A stretch of DNA of 64,000 nucleotides from Halobiforma lacisalsi AJ5. Its GTDB lineage: Archaea; Halobacteriota; Halobacteria; Halobacteriales; Natrialbaceae. This document shows, piece by piece, positions 33,243-41,625 of this stretch. The notes beneath the pieces are model-generated. The model ran no database searches. It had not been told where the DNA came from and saw only the letters and a list, made by a program, of their open reading frames with translations. Within the stretch, counting starts at the first letter, position 1. Every line of letters begins with the position of its first letter. The translations under genes were made by a program, and so were the position numbers. Location of the stretch: the NCBI RefSeq assembly GCF_000226975.2, contig NZ_CP019285.1, positions 2,666,001-2,730,000 on the forward strand, in the 5' to 3' direction.

Positions 33243-34319
33243 ATGAGCGCCTCTGAACATCCGGTTGCACTCCGCCTCGAGTCATTAGTCGGTGGTAACG
33301 CCAAGTTGCTCGCCCTCGTGATGATGCTCCCGCTGATCGACGGGGTCTTCCCGGCCCTGATCCTGGCGGGAGCCCTGGACGAGCCCCTGGGCGCTATCCA
33401 GGTCGGGCTGCTGATCTTCGGCGGGAGCGCGACGGTGGCGGTCATCCTCGCGGAGATGACCGGATCGCCCCGCGAACAGGCCGGCGTCGTCCTGCTGGTC
33501 GGGATCCCGTTGATCCTGCTCTCGGCAGTACAGGCTGCGCTCGCGCCGGCGATCGAGAGCGTCATCGACATCCTGATCTTCGAGCGGTTCGCGGCCCTGG
33601 TGATCCTCGCGATCGCCGCGAAAACCGCCAGCGCAACGGTCGGCGAGTACCTGCCCAGCCCCGGTGTCATCATCGGGCTGGGGCTGGTCGCGAGCATCGA
33701 CCCCACCGGGATGAACCTGGTGCTGATGAACGACCCCGCGCTGGTGGCCAACTCCGTGCTGGCCGCAGCCATCGGCGTCGCCTTCGCACTGGCCGTCGCG
33801 CTGAGCGGCCCCTACCTGCGCGAGTACATGGATCTGGACCGGTTCCGGTTCGGCAGCGCCGTCGCGCTCGGCCTGTTGCCGATGGCGCTGGTCGCGGACG
33901 CCTTCGGGCAGGCACCGCTGGCTGCGCTGATCGTCGCCGCCATCTTCGCGATCGACCCGCCGCTCGAGCGCGCAGAGGACGAGGAAGAGGAGTTCACGGC
34001 CCCCGCGGTCGGGACGGGACCGCTGCCCGACGGCGGGAGCTGGGGGTCGGGTTCGGACTCGGGTTCCAGTCAGAGTACGAGTCCGCGTCCGTCCACGACC
34101 ACCACCACGACCACGAGCGCAAGCGCGAGTGCGAGCGTCAACCCCCGCCATCCGACCGTCGAACACGGAGCGAACAGAGCCGGCCCCGACCTCGAGTCCG
34201 ACGACGGAACGGATGGGGAACCCGAGAACGAAGACGAAACGGAGAGCGAGGACGAAACCGAGGAGACCTACCCCGGGGACGACACCACGGACACGGCCGG
34301 TCGGGCCCCGTGGCTGTGA
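33243..34319 (+). CDS. DUF5794-like integral membrane protein
   Basis: A 358-residue protein. The first 240 residues form about seven helices, with the characteristic opening HPVALRLESLVGGNAKLLA and LPLIDGVFPALILAGAL. The last 115 residues are a disordered tail with runs of Ser, Thr and Ala (TTTTTTTSASASASV) and then Asp/Glu. I recall this as the haloarchaeal family DUF5794, of unknown function. The long low-complexity tail is probably a lineage-specific extension. It ends about 57 bp before the tRNA-Trp gene. Confidence 0.85.
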   Translation: MSASEHPVALRLESLVGGNAKLLALVMMLPLIDGVFPALILAGALDEPLGAIQVGLLIFGGSATVAVILAEMTGSPREQAGVVLLVGIPLILLSAVQAALAPAIESVIDILIFERFAALVILAIAAKTASATVGEYLPSPGVIIGLGLVASIDPTGMNLVLMNDPALVANSVLAAAIGVAFALAVALSGPYLREYMDLDRFRFGSAVALGLLPMALVADAFGQAPLAALIVAAIFAIDPPLERAEDEEEEFTAPAVGTGPLPDGGSWGSGSDSGSSQSTSPRPSTTTTTTTSASASASVNPRHPTVEHGANRAGPDLESDDGTDGEPENEDETESEDETEETYPGDDTTDTAGRAPWL

Positions 34320-34376
34320 CCTCGGCGTAACTCGAATCGAAACCACTTTAGGGAAAACCCCCCTACGAAATGGCGA

Positions 34377-34550
34377 GGGGTTGTGGCCAAGCCAGGTATG
34401 GCGACTGACTCCAGAGGCACGCGCCCGGGACGACACTCCAGACTGATATACTGATCGGACGCCTGATCAGCGTCCGTGTGATGACCCTCTGGAGTTCCGA
34501 GGCGCACCGGAGATATCAGTCGATCGGGGGTTCAAATCCCTCCGACCCCA
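34377..34550 (+). tRNA. tRNA-Trp (CCA) with intron
   Basis: Acceptor arms GGGGTTG and CGACCCC pair (one G-U) with discriminator A. The D-stem is GCCA/TGGC. The anticodon stem ACTGA/TCAGT encloses loop CT-CCA-GA with anticodon CCA at 34,411-34,413. The T-arm is GGGGG-TTCAAAT-CCCTC. A roughly 100-nt intron sits at the canonical 37/38 site, about 34,415-34,514. The arrangement matches the well-studied Haloferax volcanii tRNA-Trp gene. Confidence 0.96.
34415..34514 (+). ncRNA. tRNA-Trp intron with box C/D guide RNA
   Basis: The intron holds a C box (gtgatga at 34,478-34,484), CTGA-type D boxes near 34,443 and 34,451, and a stretch ctctggagt just after the C box that is complementary to the anticodon loop of its own pre-tRNA. 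In Haloferax volcanii the equivalent intron guides 2'-O-methylation of C34 and U39 before splicing. The boxes and complementarity are visible here; activity is inferred from that known case. Confidence 0.85.
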
Positions 34551-34956
34551 CTGTATTTTGCCGCGAACAAGCTCGTGAGCGGCAAATACGTGATGTCGGC
34601 GGATTCGAGCCCAGAGGACGAGCGGAGCGGAGTCCTCGCGATTCAAATCCCTTCGACCGCACTTTCGTTATCACGCTCTCAGGGGCCAGTAGCGAACGGT
34701 TCGTCGACCGACTCGAGAACGCGACGCCCGTCCCGACGCCCCGGTCGAGCGGTTGACTCCGATGAGCCCCGTCGCTCCTTTAAGTTACTCTGGTTACAAG
34801 GTGGAGATATGACGGGAAGTCGTTCTCCCGGAACGCTACTCGGGTAGTTACTTCTCCGGTCTTCGCACTCGAGTCAACTGCACCTCCCACGGGGACCGTC
34901 GACTCCTGGGACACTCCGGGAGCGAACTATTTATCTGCGCGACACGTAGGTAACCT
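34551..34956. other. gene-free region after tRNA-Trp
   Basis: No coding gene is supported. An 8-bp hairpin (TTTGCCGC/GCGGCAAA, 34,557-34,586) follows the tRNA at once and may aid termination or 3' processing. Further on is a degenerate copy of the tRNA 3' end, listed separately. The right part should carry the promoter of the amphi-Trp gene; aactatttatctgcg lies about 30 bp before its ATG. Confidence 0.55.
34642..34661 (+). repeat. partial copy of the tRNA-Trp 3' end (possible decayed att site)
   Basis: The sequence ttcaaatcccttcgaccgca matches the T-loop to discriminator part of tRNA-Trp (34,531-34,550) at 18 of 20 positions. Such partial copies arise when an element integrates into a tRNA gene. 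The DNA between the copies is only about 90 bp and has no integrase, so if this is an att remnant the element is gone. Chance similarity is possible at this length. Confidence 0.5.
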
Positions 34957-35241
34957 ATGCCGGAGAAAGTCCTCTTCGAATCCGAGAGCAGCCAGGACCG
35001 CGCCGCCATCGCCGACTACCTCCGCCGGGTCGCGGACAATCTCGAGGCCGGCGAGGCCATCACGCTCTCGGCGGGCGATCAGTCGGTGACGATGGAGCCG
35101 CCGGCCCGCCCCACCTTCGAGGTGAAGGCCGAACGCGAGGGCCCGACCGACGGGCCGGGCGAGTTGAGCGTCGAGTTCGAACTCGAGTGGGACGAGGGCG
35201 CGGGCGGAGGCGACGGCAACGGCGAACTGCGGATCGAGTGA
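34957..35241 (+). CDS. amphi-Trp domain protein
   Basis: A 94-residue protein: an N-terminal helix (SSQDRAAIADYLRRVADNLE), then strands with the SVTMEPPARPTFEVKAERE stretch and a LSVEFELEWDE ending, as in the amphi-Trp family of small haloarchaeal proteins. The tail is Gly/Asp/Asn-rich. The function is unknown. A second member is encoded at 45,492-45,779. An aactatttatctgcg box about 30 bp upstream suggests a nearly leaderless transcript. Confidence 0.85.
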   Translation: MPEKVLFESESSQDRAAIADYLRRVADNLEAGEAITLSAGDQSVTMEPPARPTFEVKAEREGPTDGPGELSVEFELEWDEGAGGGDGNGELRIE

Positions 35242-35258
35242 TCCGCACAGTATCAGTA

Positions 35259-35783
35259 TCAGTGTAAGGTCCCGTCTCGTACCTTGTCGTCGTAGGCGAA
35301 CAGCGCGTAGCCGACCTCGGCGACGCTGTACCCCGTCTCCGCGGCGATCTCGCGGATCGGGCCGATCATCGTCACGTAGTCGGCCGCGTCGAACGACTCC
35401 TTGCGCCCCTCGAGGTAGTCCAGTCGCTCGAGCGACGCCCAGACACGGGTATCGACGACGGCGTGGCGGTCCGGATCGTAGGCGGCGAGCACGCACGACG
35501 CCGTCGGCGCCTTGAACCCCGACAGGCCGGTCAGCAGGTGGATCTTCGAGAAGTCGTCCTCGACGATGAGGACGTTCTCCGTGACGGTGCGACACCGTTC
35601 TTCGGGGTTCTTCTCTACGTGGTAGGCGCTGCGTGTCGAGGACTCGTAGGCGATTTCGTACAGTTGGTCGCGGGTGAGATACCCCTGGTCGCGGTACGTT
35701 TCGCCGAACTCCTCGAGGCGACTCGGGAGTACGCCCTGGGTTTCGGCGTAGTACTCGAGGTTATCAGCGACGAACGACTCCAT
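35259..35783 (-). CDS. conserved hypothetical protein, possibly HhH-containing
   Basis: A 174-residue soluble, mostly helical protein. The middle part, TGLSGFKAPTASCVLAAYDP, followed by VVDTRVWASL, resembles the helix-hairpin-helix and following Asp region of DNA glycosylase-like proteins that do not need to be enzymes. The N-terminal part (LTRDQLYEIAYESSTRSAYH) and C-terminal helix (YSVAEVGYALFAYDDK) are distinctive, but I cannot name a family. It is single and convergent with the amphi-Trp gene, 17 bp apart. DNA binding is only suggested. Confidence 0.75.
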   Translation of the reverse strand: MESFVADNLEYYAETQGVLPSRLEEFGETYRDQGYLTRDQLYEIAYESSTRSAYHVEKNPEERCRTVTENVLIVEDDFSKIHLLTGLSGFKAPTASCVLAAYDPDRHAVVDTRVWASLERLDYLEGRKESFDAADYVTMIGPIREIAAETGYSVAEVGYALFAYDDKVRDGTLH

Positions 35784-35987
35784 GGCGGGGTGTGTGAAGG
35801 GCGAGTACTCGGACGTTTCGTTTCGGGAGCCTGTCGGCGCCGCTCGCGTGTCGGACCGATCATTTGATTCGAACGACCGGTCAACGTAGTCGACCGTCGG
35901 GTTCGACTGACTCTCACTGCGATTGGGTGGCGGGAAAGGCTACCGGAAGGGAAATCCGTCTATATGCGTTCGTGGTGGACTGTCGTG

Positions 35988-36830
35988 ATGACCACGGTCG
36001 TCGAACTCGAGATTCCGGCTGATCGGCTCGGATTCGCACGAACGTTCGACCGCGTGTCGACGTTCGAGTTTCGGATCGGCGGACTGATCGGCGACTCGGC
36101 ACCGCTGGTTCGAGTGGCTGGACCCGATCGGCACACTGTCGACGACGCGCTCGAGGCCGACCCGTCGGTCGAGGTGATTGCGAGCGTGGCGGACCGTGCA
36201 AACGTCGGAGGGCCGGACTCGGACGGAAGCGTGGCAGCCAGCGACGCAGAAGCGGGGTCGGCGGAGTCGAACGCGACGTTCGATGTCACCGCATCGGAGG
36301 CCAACGTCGGGACCGCCGCGGCGAGTCGGACTCATAGGGAGCGTGGACGGGCCGCCCCTTCGAACGGGGAATCGGGTCCCGATCGGGGCCAGTGGCTGTA
36401 CCGTCTCGATTTCCGGGACGGTCTCAAACTGTTCCAGCAGATCGTCGCCGAGAACGACGGCGCGATCCTCGCTGCCCACGGCCGCGACGGACGGTGGTCG
36501 TTGCAGTTGCTCTACCACGATCGGGAGTCGGTTTCGGCCAGCCACGATCTGTTCGGACAGTACGACTTCCGGGTCGAAGTGACCCGTATCAGCACTCCCG
36601 AAGACCTCGAGCGCGAGCGGACGCCGCTGACGGAGACCCAGTACGAGACGATCGTGGCGGCCCACGAACTGGGCTACTTCGATGTCCCCCGGAGAATCAC
36701 CCTCGAGGAGCTGGCGGCCGAACTCGACGTCTCCCACCAGGCGCTCTCGGAGCGGCTCCGCCGGAGCCACGCCGCGCTCATCAGCGCGGAGCTCTCGGCG
36801 CGGCTGTCGCCGGCGGGGATCGACCCCTGA
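35988..36830 (+). CDS. Bat-like HTH_10 transcriptional regulator
   Basis: A 280-residue regulator. An N-terminal sensory-type region (VVELEIPADRLGFARTFDRV) and a central strand-rich part (LYRLDFRDGLKLFQQIVAEN) are typical of bacterio-opsin-activator-like proteins, split by an Ala/Ser/Glu-rich insertion (about 75-128). The C-terminal HTH_10 spans about 215-265 (LTETQYETIVAAHELGYFDV, VSHQALSERLRR). There is no cysteine motif. An opsin homologue is the next protein gene of any size to the right; the Bat family is named for opsin regulation, which makes the pairing noteworthy, though Bat-like proteins are numerous in haloarchaea. Confidence 0.85.
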   Translation: MTTVVELEIPADRLGFARTFDRVSTFEFRIGGLIGDSAPLVRVAGPDRHTVDDALEADPSVEVIASVADRANVGGPDSDGSVAASDAEAGSAESNATFDVTASEANVGTAAASRTHRERGRAAPSNGESGPDRGQWLYRLDFRDGLKLFQQIVAENDGAILAAHGRDGRWSLQLLYHDRESVSASHDLFGQYDFRVEVTRISTPEDLERERTPLTETQYETIVAAHELGYFDVPRRITLEELAAELDVSHQALSERLRRSHAALISAELSARLSPAGIDP

Positions 36831-37071
36831 GCGGGGTGTCCGTTCGACCTCGTAGCCGCTCGTCTCGAGCACTACCCTCCCGTCCTTTTGCTGTACCGGT
36901 CGGAACCCGTCCGATCACGCGTTTCGGCAGCGATCCTGCTCCACCATAGACAGTTTTACCAAATACAGCTCCAAAAATGCAGTTCTATGAATCGATTGTC
37001 TAATTATATGCGCACAATGGTCGTAGTTGCGGCAACGAATAGATTTATTGTTGGACATAACATTGGTGGTC
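36831..37071. promoter_or_regulatory. AT-rich region before a tiny putative gene
   Basis: No gene is visible. The stretch 36,940-37,070 is strongly AT-rich, with agatttattg about 27 bp before the ATG at 37,072, a good position for a leaderless archaeal promoter. Confidence 0.4.
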
Positions 37072-37200
37072 ATGTCGGCGCGACGCCGACTCCCCGACGC
37101 ATCGCACCCGAACAAACGCTGTGAGTGCCGGTGGAACACTCGTGCTCGAGCGGCGCCGTGGCTACCCGTGGCTGTGTGGCCGCCGCGCTGCCTTCTTTGA
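37072..37200 (+). CDS. possible small zinc-ribbon protein, perhaps frame-damaged
   Basis: A 42-residue frame that begins MSARRRLPDASHPNKRCEC. This opening resembles small haloarchaeal rubredoxin-like zinc proteins (xASHPNKRYECRxCG type), but the second CxxC is absent in this frame; a nearby frame reads GGTLVLERRRGYPWLCG, so an indel just after CEC could have broken it. It is preceded by a well-placed TATA box for a leaderless transcript. The evidence is thin: promoter position plus a short family-like start. Confidence 0.35.
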   Translation: MSARRRLPDASHPNKRCECRWNTRARAAPWLPVAVWPPRCLL

Positions 37201-37276
37201 CCGATTACGACCCCAGAGCGGTTCGACCGTCCCGACCAGAAGACGTCGAACGGACCATCGCCCGCTGTCGTAGCCG

Positions 37277-38014
37277 TCAGTCCACGGGATTTGCGTCGTG
37301 ACCGAGGTCCCCGCTCGAGACGTCACGTGGGGCGTCGGTCCCGGCGGCCGTCGCCTCGAGCGCGTCGACGTGGCGCAGGACGATGCCCCCCAGACCCGCG
37401 AGCAGGACGACGTCGATGTAGGTCGCCGCGACCTGCCCGACGAACATATCGACCAGCGCCAGGTTCTGTTCGGAGACGATCGCGACCGTCACCAGCCCGG
37501 CCCAGCCGAGGACGGTCAGGTACTTGAGCTTCGAGAAGAGGAGGAACCGTTCGCCGGTCGTTTCCCCCGCTCGTCGCGTGAACGGGACGAAAAGCAGGTA
37601 GACGACGAGCGCGAGCGCAGCGAGCATGCTCACCGAAACGAACAGTTCCGCGGTACCGCCGACGACCCAGGAGACGAGCGTCGCCCACTGGACCCACAGG
37701 ATAGCCGCGAGCAGTATCGCCGCAATCCGTCGTCCAGCGCCGGCGACGGCTGCGAGCAGGTACGCAAACGCCGTCCACGTCCCGGTGTAGCCGAGAAACC
37801 GTGCAGCGGATTGCTCCCGCCCCGTCGTCTGGACAGTGAGAACCCCTGCCGACATGAGGAAGTACGCGACAGTCATGCTCGCAGTCCCCACCACGACCGC
37901 CAACCCGTACCGTCGGACGGCCGACGGGAGCCGCGCCGTCCAGACGGCAAACAGGAGCGCAAGTGTGCCCAGCGCACCTCCCGAGAGGACGTAGACTGTC
38001 GATTCCGGGATCAC
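37277..38014 (-). CDS. microbial-rhodopsin homologue lacking the retinal lysine (Rh-noK type)
   Basis: A 245-residue, seven-helix protein. By-eye alignment with bacteriorhodopsin is good in helices C to G: ARFLGYTG against ARYADWLF, FSKLKYLTVLGW against FKVLRNVTVVLW, and YIDVVLLAGLGGIVLR against VLDVSAKVGFGLILLR. Arg82 is kept (R72), Trp182 is kept (W171) and Asp212 is kept (D201), but Asp85 is Gly75, Asp96 is Leu86, Pro186 is Val175, and the Schiff-base Lys216 is Leu205. It therefore cannot bind retinal covalently or pump protons in the known way. Lysine-less rhodopsin homologues have been described elsewhere. It starts with GTG overlapping the stop of a 50-codon gene, so both are co-expressed. 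Confidence 0.78.
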   Translation of the reverse strand: MIPESTVYVLSGGALGTLALLFAVWTARLPSAVRRYGLAVVVGTASMTVAYFLMSAGVLTVQTTGREQSAARFLGYTGTWTAFAYLLAAVAGAGRRIAAILLAAILWVQWATLVSWVVGGTAELFVSVSMLAALALVVYLLFVPFTRRAGETTGERFLLFSKLKYLTVLGWAGLVTVAIVSEQNLALVDMFVGQVAATYIDVVLLAGLGGIVLRHVDALEATAAGTDAPRDVSSGDLGHDANPVD

Positions 38015-38163
38015 GATAGACCCCCTCCGTCGGTCGCCTCGCTCGAGCGTAGTGCGTCGATCGTTGCGGTTCCGGTCGCAGTCCCGTCCCGGATTTCGAT
38101 CGCGGTCCTGCTCCGAGCGCCCTCACCCACCAGTATCTCGAGCGCCGAGGTGTTCGCGGCCAT
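38011..38163 (-). CDS. 50-aa protein coupled to the opsin homologue
   Basis: A short frame giving MAANTSALEILVGEGARSRT followed by an AIEIRDGTATGTATIDALRS segment and a short acidic tail. Its TGA overlaps the GTG start of the opsin-like gene by three bases (GTGA), which implies translational coupling. Upstream, in the leftward direction, AT-rich DNA (tttcatattgctgaatgtaa) can serve as promoter. There is no membrane segment and no family I know. Support comes from the coupled arrangement. Confidence 0.5.
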   Translation of the reverse strand: MAANTSALEILVGEGARSRTAIEIRDGTATGTATIDALRSSEATDGGGLS

Positions 38164-38330
38164 AGTGCCACGCGGACACATTACATTCAGCAATATGAAA
38201 TTTCGGGACGGATGAAACGTCTGCCGCTACCGGTCGGTCGACTCGAGAAAGGCACCGGAAGCCGACGGACGGAACCGGCGAGACGGAGTCGAAGAGCGGA
38301 TCCACCTGCGAATTTCCCGGCGACCGTCAG

Positions 38331-38867
38331 TCAGCGCGGGAGAGATGCTACGCCGGCCGTCCGCTTCTCGAGGGCTCGATGAGCGTAGAAGGCGACGGAG
38401 AAGTCCTGCGGACTGGGGAGCGAACAGGCGAGCCAGCCGATCGCTGCCGCCGTCGCCAGCGGGGACGCGAGCCACCCGTCGCCGACGAACCCGACCACGA
38501 ACACCGGTGCGGAGAGCAATGCCGGGGCGAGCGCGGCACAGCGCAGGAGCCAGGCAGGGTCTCGGTCCGTCGGATTCGGACGGACGACGGCCCAGGGACA
38601 ACTCGCGAGCAACCCCAGCGGACCCGACTCGTGCCCAGGGAAGAACGACACGTCGTAGTCTATCCCCCCGAGTCGAAGCACCGCGGCGTGGGCCCACTCG
38701 TGGACGACCAGTCCCACCGCTACTGTGCCCAGGAGCACACAACCCGCCACCAGGGGAGCCGTTCCGATCATGTCTCGCGCGAGATCCGCCCGGCCGGTTC
38801 GTCGATCGGGGGCAACTCCACGCAGTTGCTCTCTGAGAACGGTATCCGGAAGTCTAACAGGCTTCAT
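38331..38867 (-). CDS. zincin-like membrane peptidase candidate (DUF3267-like)
   Basis: A 178-residue membrane protein with about four helices. Helix two ends in VVHEWAHAAVLRLGG, an HExxH zinc motif inside a membrane-embedded helix as in M50/DUF3267-type proteins. A later polar Asp or Asn of the active site is not obvious; SPQDFSVAFYAHRALE near the end might supply it. I chose the ATG giving MKPVRLPD; another start ten codons upstream is possible. It lies between the opsin-like gene and a chemoreceptor, all on the same strand. Peptidase activity is inferred from HExxH only. Confidence 0.7.
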   Translation of the reverse strand: MKPVRLPDTVLREQLRGVAPDRRTGRADLARDMIGTAPLVAGCVLLGTVAVGLVVHEWAHAAVLRLGGIDYDVSFFPGHESGPLGLLASCPWAVVRPNPTDRDPAWLLRCAALAPALLSAPVFVVGFVGDGWLASPLATAAAIGWLACSLPSPQDFSVAFYAHRALEKRTAGVASLPR

Positions 38868-38960
38868 CGGTTCGGGTATTAAGTCGGGCCGGATCACTCT
38901 CGGAGACCTACCAGGACGCGCCTCGACCGGTCGTCGGTTTGTGGGGAGGATGAACGTCAG

Positions 38961-41357
38961 CTAGTCGTCCGAGACGATAGAATCGACGTCGGCGGCGTCG
39001 ACATCGTCGTTCGACGCTTCGTCCGAATTCCCGTCCGTCTCGAAGCGGGAGACGAGCGTCCGCAACTCGTCTGCACGTCCCGACAGCGACTCCGAACCGG
39101 TCGCGATCCGTTCGACCGCGCTCGTCTGTTCCTCCGCGGCGGCCGAGACGTTCGCTGCCTCTTTCGCGGTCCGATCGCTGACCGACGTGACGTCGTCGAC
39201 CATCGTCGTGACTTCCTGTGCGGACGCCGCCTGGTCGTCGGTCGCTTCGTTGATCGACTGGATACCCGCGTTGGCATCCGCGACCTGCTCGACCATCTCC
39301 TCGAGCGCCGAGACCGTCTCGTCGATCGTCTCGCGGCCGTGTTCGACCTCCGACTGCATCTCGAACATGTCTTCGGCCACCGACGACGTCGAGTCCTCGA
39401 CCGCTTCGATCAGTCGCTCGACCTCGTCGGTCGCCTCGGCGGTCTCCTCGGCCAGCGACTTGACCTCGTCCGCGACGACGGCGAACCCGTCCCCGCCGTC
39501 GGTCGCCGCCGCGGCCTCGATCGAGGCGTTGATCGCAAGGAGGTTCGTCTGGTCGGCGATGTCGTCGATCAGCGCGACGACCTCCTCGATGCGCTCGACT
39601 TCCGCCTGGAGCGTCTCCATCTCCCCGACGGTATCCTCCGTCTTCGATTCGATCGCCGCCATCGACTCCCTCGCCCCGCGTGCGGTTCGCTGGCCCTCCC
39701 GTCCGACCGTCGCAGCCTGTTCCGACTGGCCGGCCACGTTTGCGGACGAGGACGCGATCTCCTCGACCGTCGCCGAGAGATCGCTCATCTCCGAGGCCGC
39801 CGTCGTCAACTTCTCGTTCTGGCGTTCGGCTCCGGCCGAGATCTCCTCGATGCTCTCGGCGACCTCCGCACTCGAGGCCCGGACCTCCTCCGTCGAGGCC
39901 GTTACCTCGGAACTCTTCTCGTCGACGCGCTGTGCGACGGTCTGGATCCGAACGACCATCCCCTCGAGGTCCTCGAGCATCCGGTTGAGCGACTCGCCGA
40001 TCTCGGTCATGGCCCGGCTCTCGCTTTCGGTGTCGAGCCGTCGAGTCAGGTCGCCGTCCGCCGCCGCGTCGATCGTCTCGCTGTACGCCGTCGCCTTCTC
40101 CTCCAAGTGCTCGCTGAGCGCTTCCGCCTCGGCTTTGGCCCGCTGTGCGTCGGCCTGTGCCTCCTCCGCTGCGGCCTTGGCCTCCCGGGCGCGTTCGCGT
40201 TCGGCCTCGGCCTCCGCCGCCCGCTGTTCGACCTCGTCGAGTTGCTCCTTGAGCGTGTCCCGAATGCGGGCGAACAGGGCCGCCAACTGCCCGAACTCGT
40301 CGGTTCTGGAGCGGTCGATACTGACCTCGAGGTTCCCCTCCTCGATCTCTTCGGCGTACCCGGTCATCGTCCCGAGCGACTCGTTGATGTCGCGCGAGAT
40401 GAGCACGCCGACGACTCCGAAGCCGACGATCGAGACCGCGATCAGGACCAGGATACTTCGCGAGACGTCGCCGACGGTCCCGAAGACTTCGCTCTCCGGC
40501 GCGACGACGGTGACCGCCCACGGTTTCTGCTGGATCGGGACCGTCGTGACGACGACCTGGTCGTCGTCGACGAGTTCGTGGTCGATCCTCGCGGCGTCCG
40601 TCCGTGATTCCCTGACGTTCTCCTGGAGGTGTGGGAGTTCCTCGAGGAGGAAGTAGTCCTCGAGGATCGCGTCGGAGTCGCTGGCGAGCGCGACCTCGCC
40701 GGTCCGCGTCGAGACGACGTCGATCTTGGCGCCGTCGACGGGCGGCGTCAGTAACCGGCCCTGTTTCGTCAGGTCGACCGTGACGACGACCGCGTGGTCC
40801 TCCTGGCCGACGACTGGACTGACGAACCCCATTCGCTTCTCGCCGTTCGTCTCGTACGGTTCGAAGGACCGCACGTCGCCCGGCCCGTCGAACGCGGACC
40901 CGTCGACCGCCCACGGACGGTCGCCGCGGACCTCCTGGCCGTCCTGTACGGGGTGGGAGCTAACGGTGATCGTCCCCGTCTCCATGTCGTAGTAGTGGAT
41001 CGATCGAACGCTGTTGGGCAGGATATCGAGGTTCGTTTGCAACTCCCCTCTGATTCGCTCCGTGTCGCCCTCGGCGAGCGCTTCGCTCTCGGAGATGCGG
41101 ACGGCGTCGGCGTTCCGATCGACGATGAACTCCTCGATTCCGTCCGCTTCGCGTTCGGCGGCCGTCAACAGTGTCTCCGTCGAATCCGACTCGACGCTCG
41201 CCTGCACCGTGGTAAGCGTGATGTATCCCACGCCGAGAAGGATGATCGACAGAACGAGTATCGCGGCACCGATCTTGAAGAAATATCGGGACCGCAGACG
41301 ATCGTACACCCCCCCAAACGGAGACGTACCCGACCCGTCGTCCTCCAGGTTTCTCAT
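38961..41357 (-). CDS. methyl-accepting chemotaxis transducer
   Basis: A 798-residue transducer. Helix one (about 28-50) and helix two (about 300-325) flank a 250-residue outside sensor of the dCache type ([20 protein letters not shown] near its start). HAMP ([20 protein letters not shown]), a long Ala/Glu-rich coiled coil, a second HAMP-like segment and the signalling tip [20 protein letters not shown] follow. The C-terminal tail is acidic. The ligand is unknown. Sensory rhodopsins work with transducers of this class, but those lack a large outside domain, so a partnership with the nearby opsin homologue is not indicated. Promoter signals lie in the 270 bp upstream. Confidence 0.92.
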   Translation of the reverse strand: MRNLEDDGSGTSPFGGVYDRLRSRYFFKIGAAILVLSIILLGVGYITLTTVQASVESDSTETLLTAAEREADGIEEFIVDRNADAVRISESEALAEGDTERIRGELQTNLDILPNSVRSIHYYDMETGTITVSSHPVQDGQEVRGDRPWAVDGSAFDGPGDVRSFEPYETNGEKRMGFVSPVVGQEDHAVVVTVDLTKQGRLLTPPVDGAKIDVVSTRTGEVALASDSDAILEDYFLLEELPHLQENVRESRTDAARIDHELVDDDQVVVTTVPIQQKPWAVTVVAPESEVFGTVGDVSRSILVLIAVSIVGFGVVGVLISRDINESLGTMTGYAEEIEEGNLEVSIDRSRTDEFGQLAALFARIRDTLKEQLDEVEQRAAEAEAERERAREAKAAAEEAQADAQRAKAEAEALSEHLEEKATAYSETIDAAADGDLTRRLDTESESRAMTEIGESLNRMLEDLEGMVVRIQTVAQRVDEKSSEVTASTEEVRASSAEVAESIEEISAGAERQNEKLTTAASEMSDLSATVEEIASSSANVAGQSEQAATVGREGQRTARGARESMAAIESKTEDTVGEMETLQAEVERIEEVVALIDDIADQTNLLAINASIEAAAATDGGDGFAVVADEVKSLAEETAEATDEVERLIEAVEDSTSSVAEDMFEMQSEVEHGRETIDETVSALEEMVEQVADANAGIQSINEATDDQAASAQEVTTMVDDVTSVSDRTAKEAANVSAAAEEQTSAVERIATGSESLSGRADELRTLVSRFETDGNSDEASNDDVDAADVDSIVSDD

Positions 41358-41625
41358 ACTGCCCCATCAGATAGATGTCGATTAAACGTACTGGCCGAAC
41401 GTGTGATCGAAACTGGGTTTGGACGGCATTTCTCGTATATCCAGTAACTTCCGGGCTCGCTATCGTCTTGTTCCGGCGAACTGGGTTGGACGACTGCTCA
41501 ACACGGTACCGGCCGCTTTCGACAGCGAGGACGACGGTTCGATTGCGTCGACCGTTCACGGAGAGCGAACGTCTCACCTGCGTCCTGAGCGAAGGATTAA
41601 GTAATGTGGTCTGGTATAGCATGGC

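Noticed and set aside
34060..34250. Ser/Thr/Ala and Asp/Glu repeats as a separate repeat array
   Set aside because: They are codon-level low complexity within the C-terminal tail of the DUF5794-like protein, not a DNA repeat array; no CRISPR-like spacing exists anywhere in the window.
37277..41357. Sensory rhodopsin plus transducer pair
   Set aside because: The opsin homologue lacks the retinal lysine, the transducer has a large outside sensor domain, and a zincin-like gene lies between them, so a classic SR-Htr pair is not supported.
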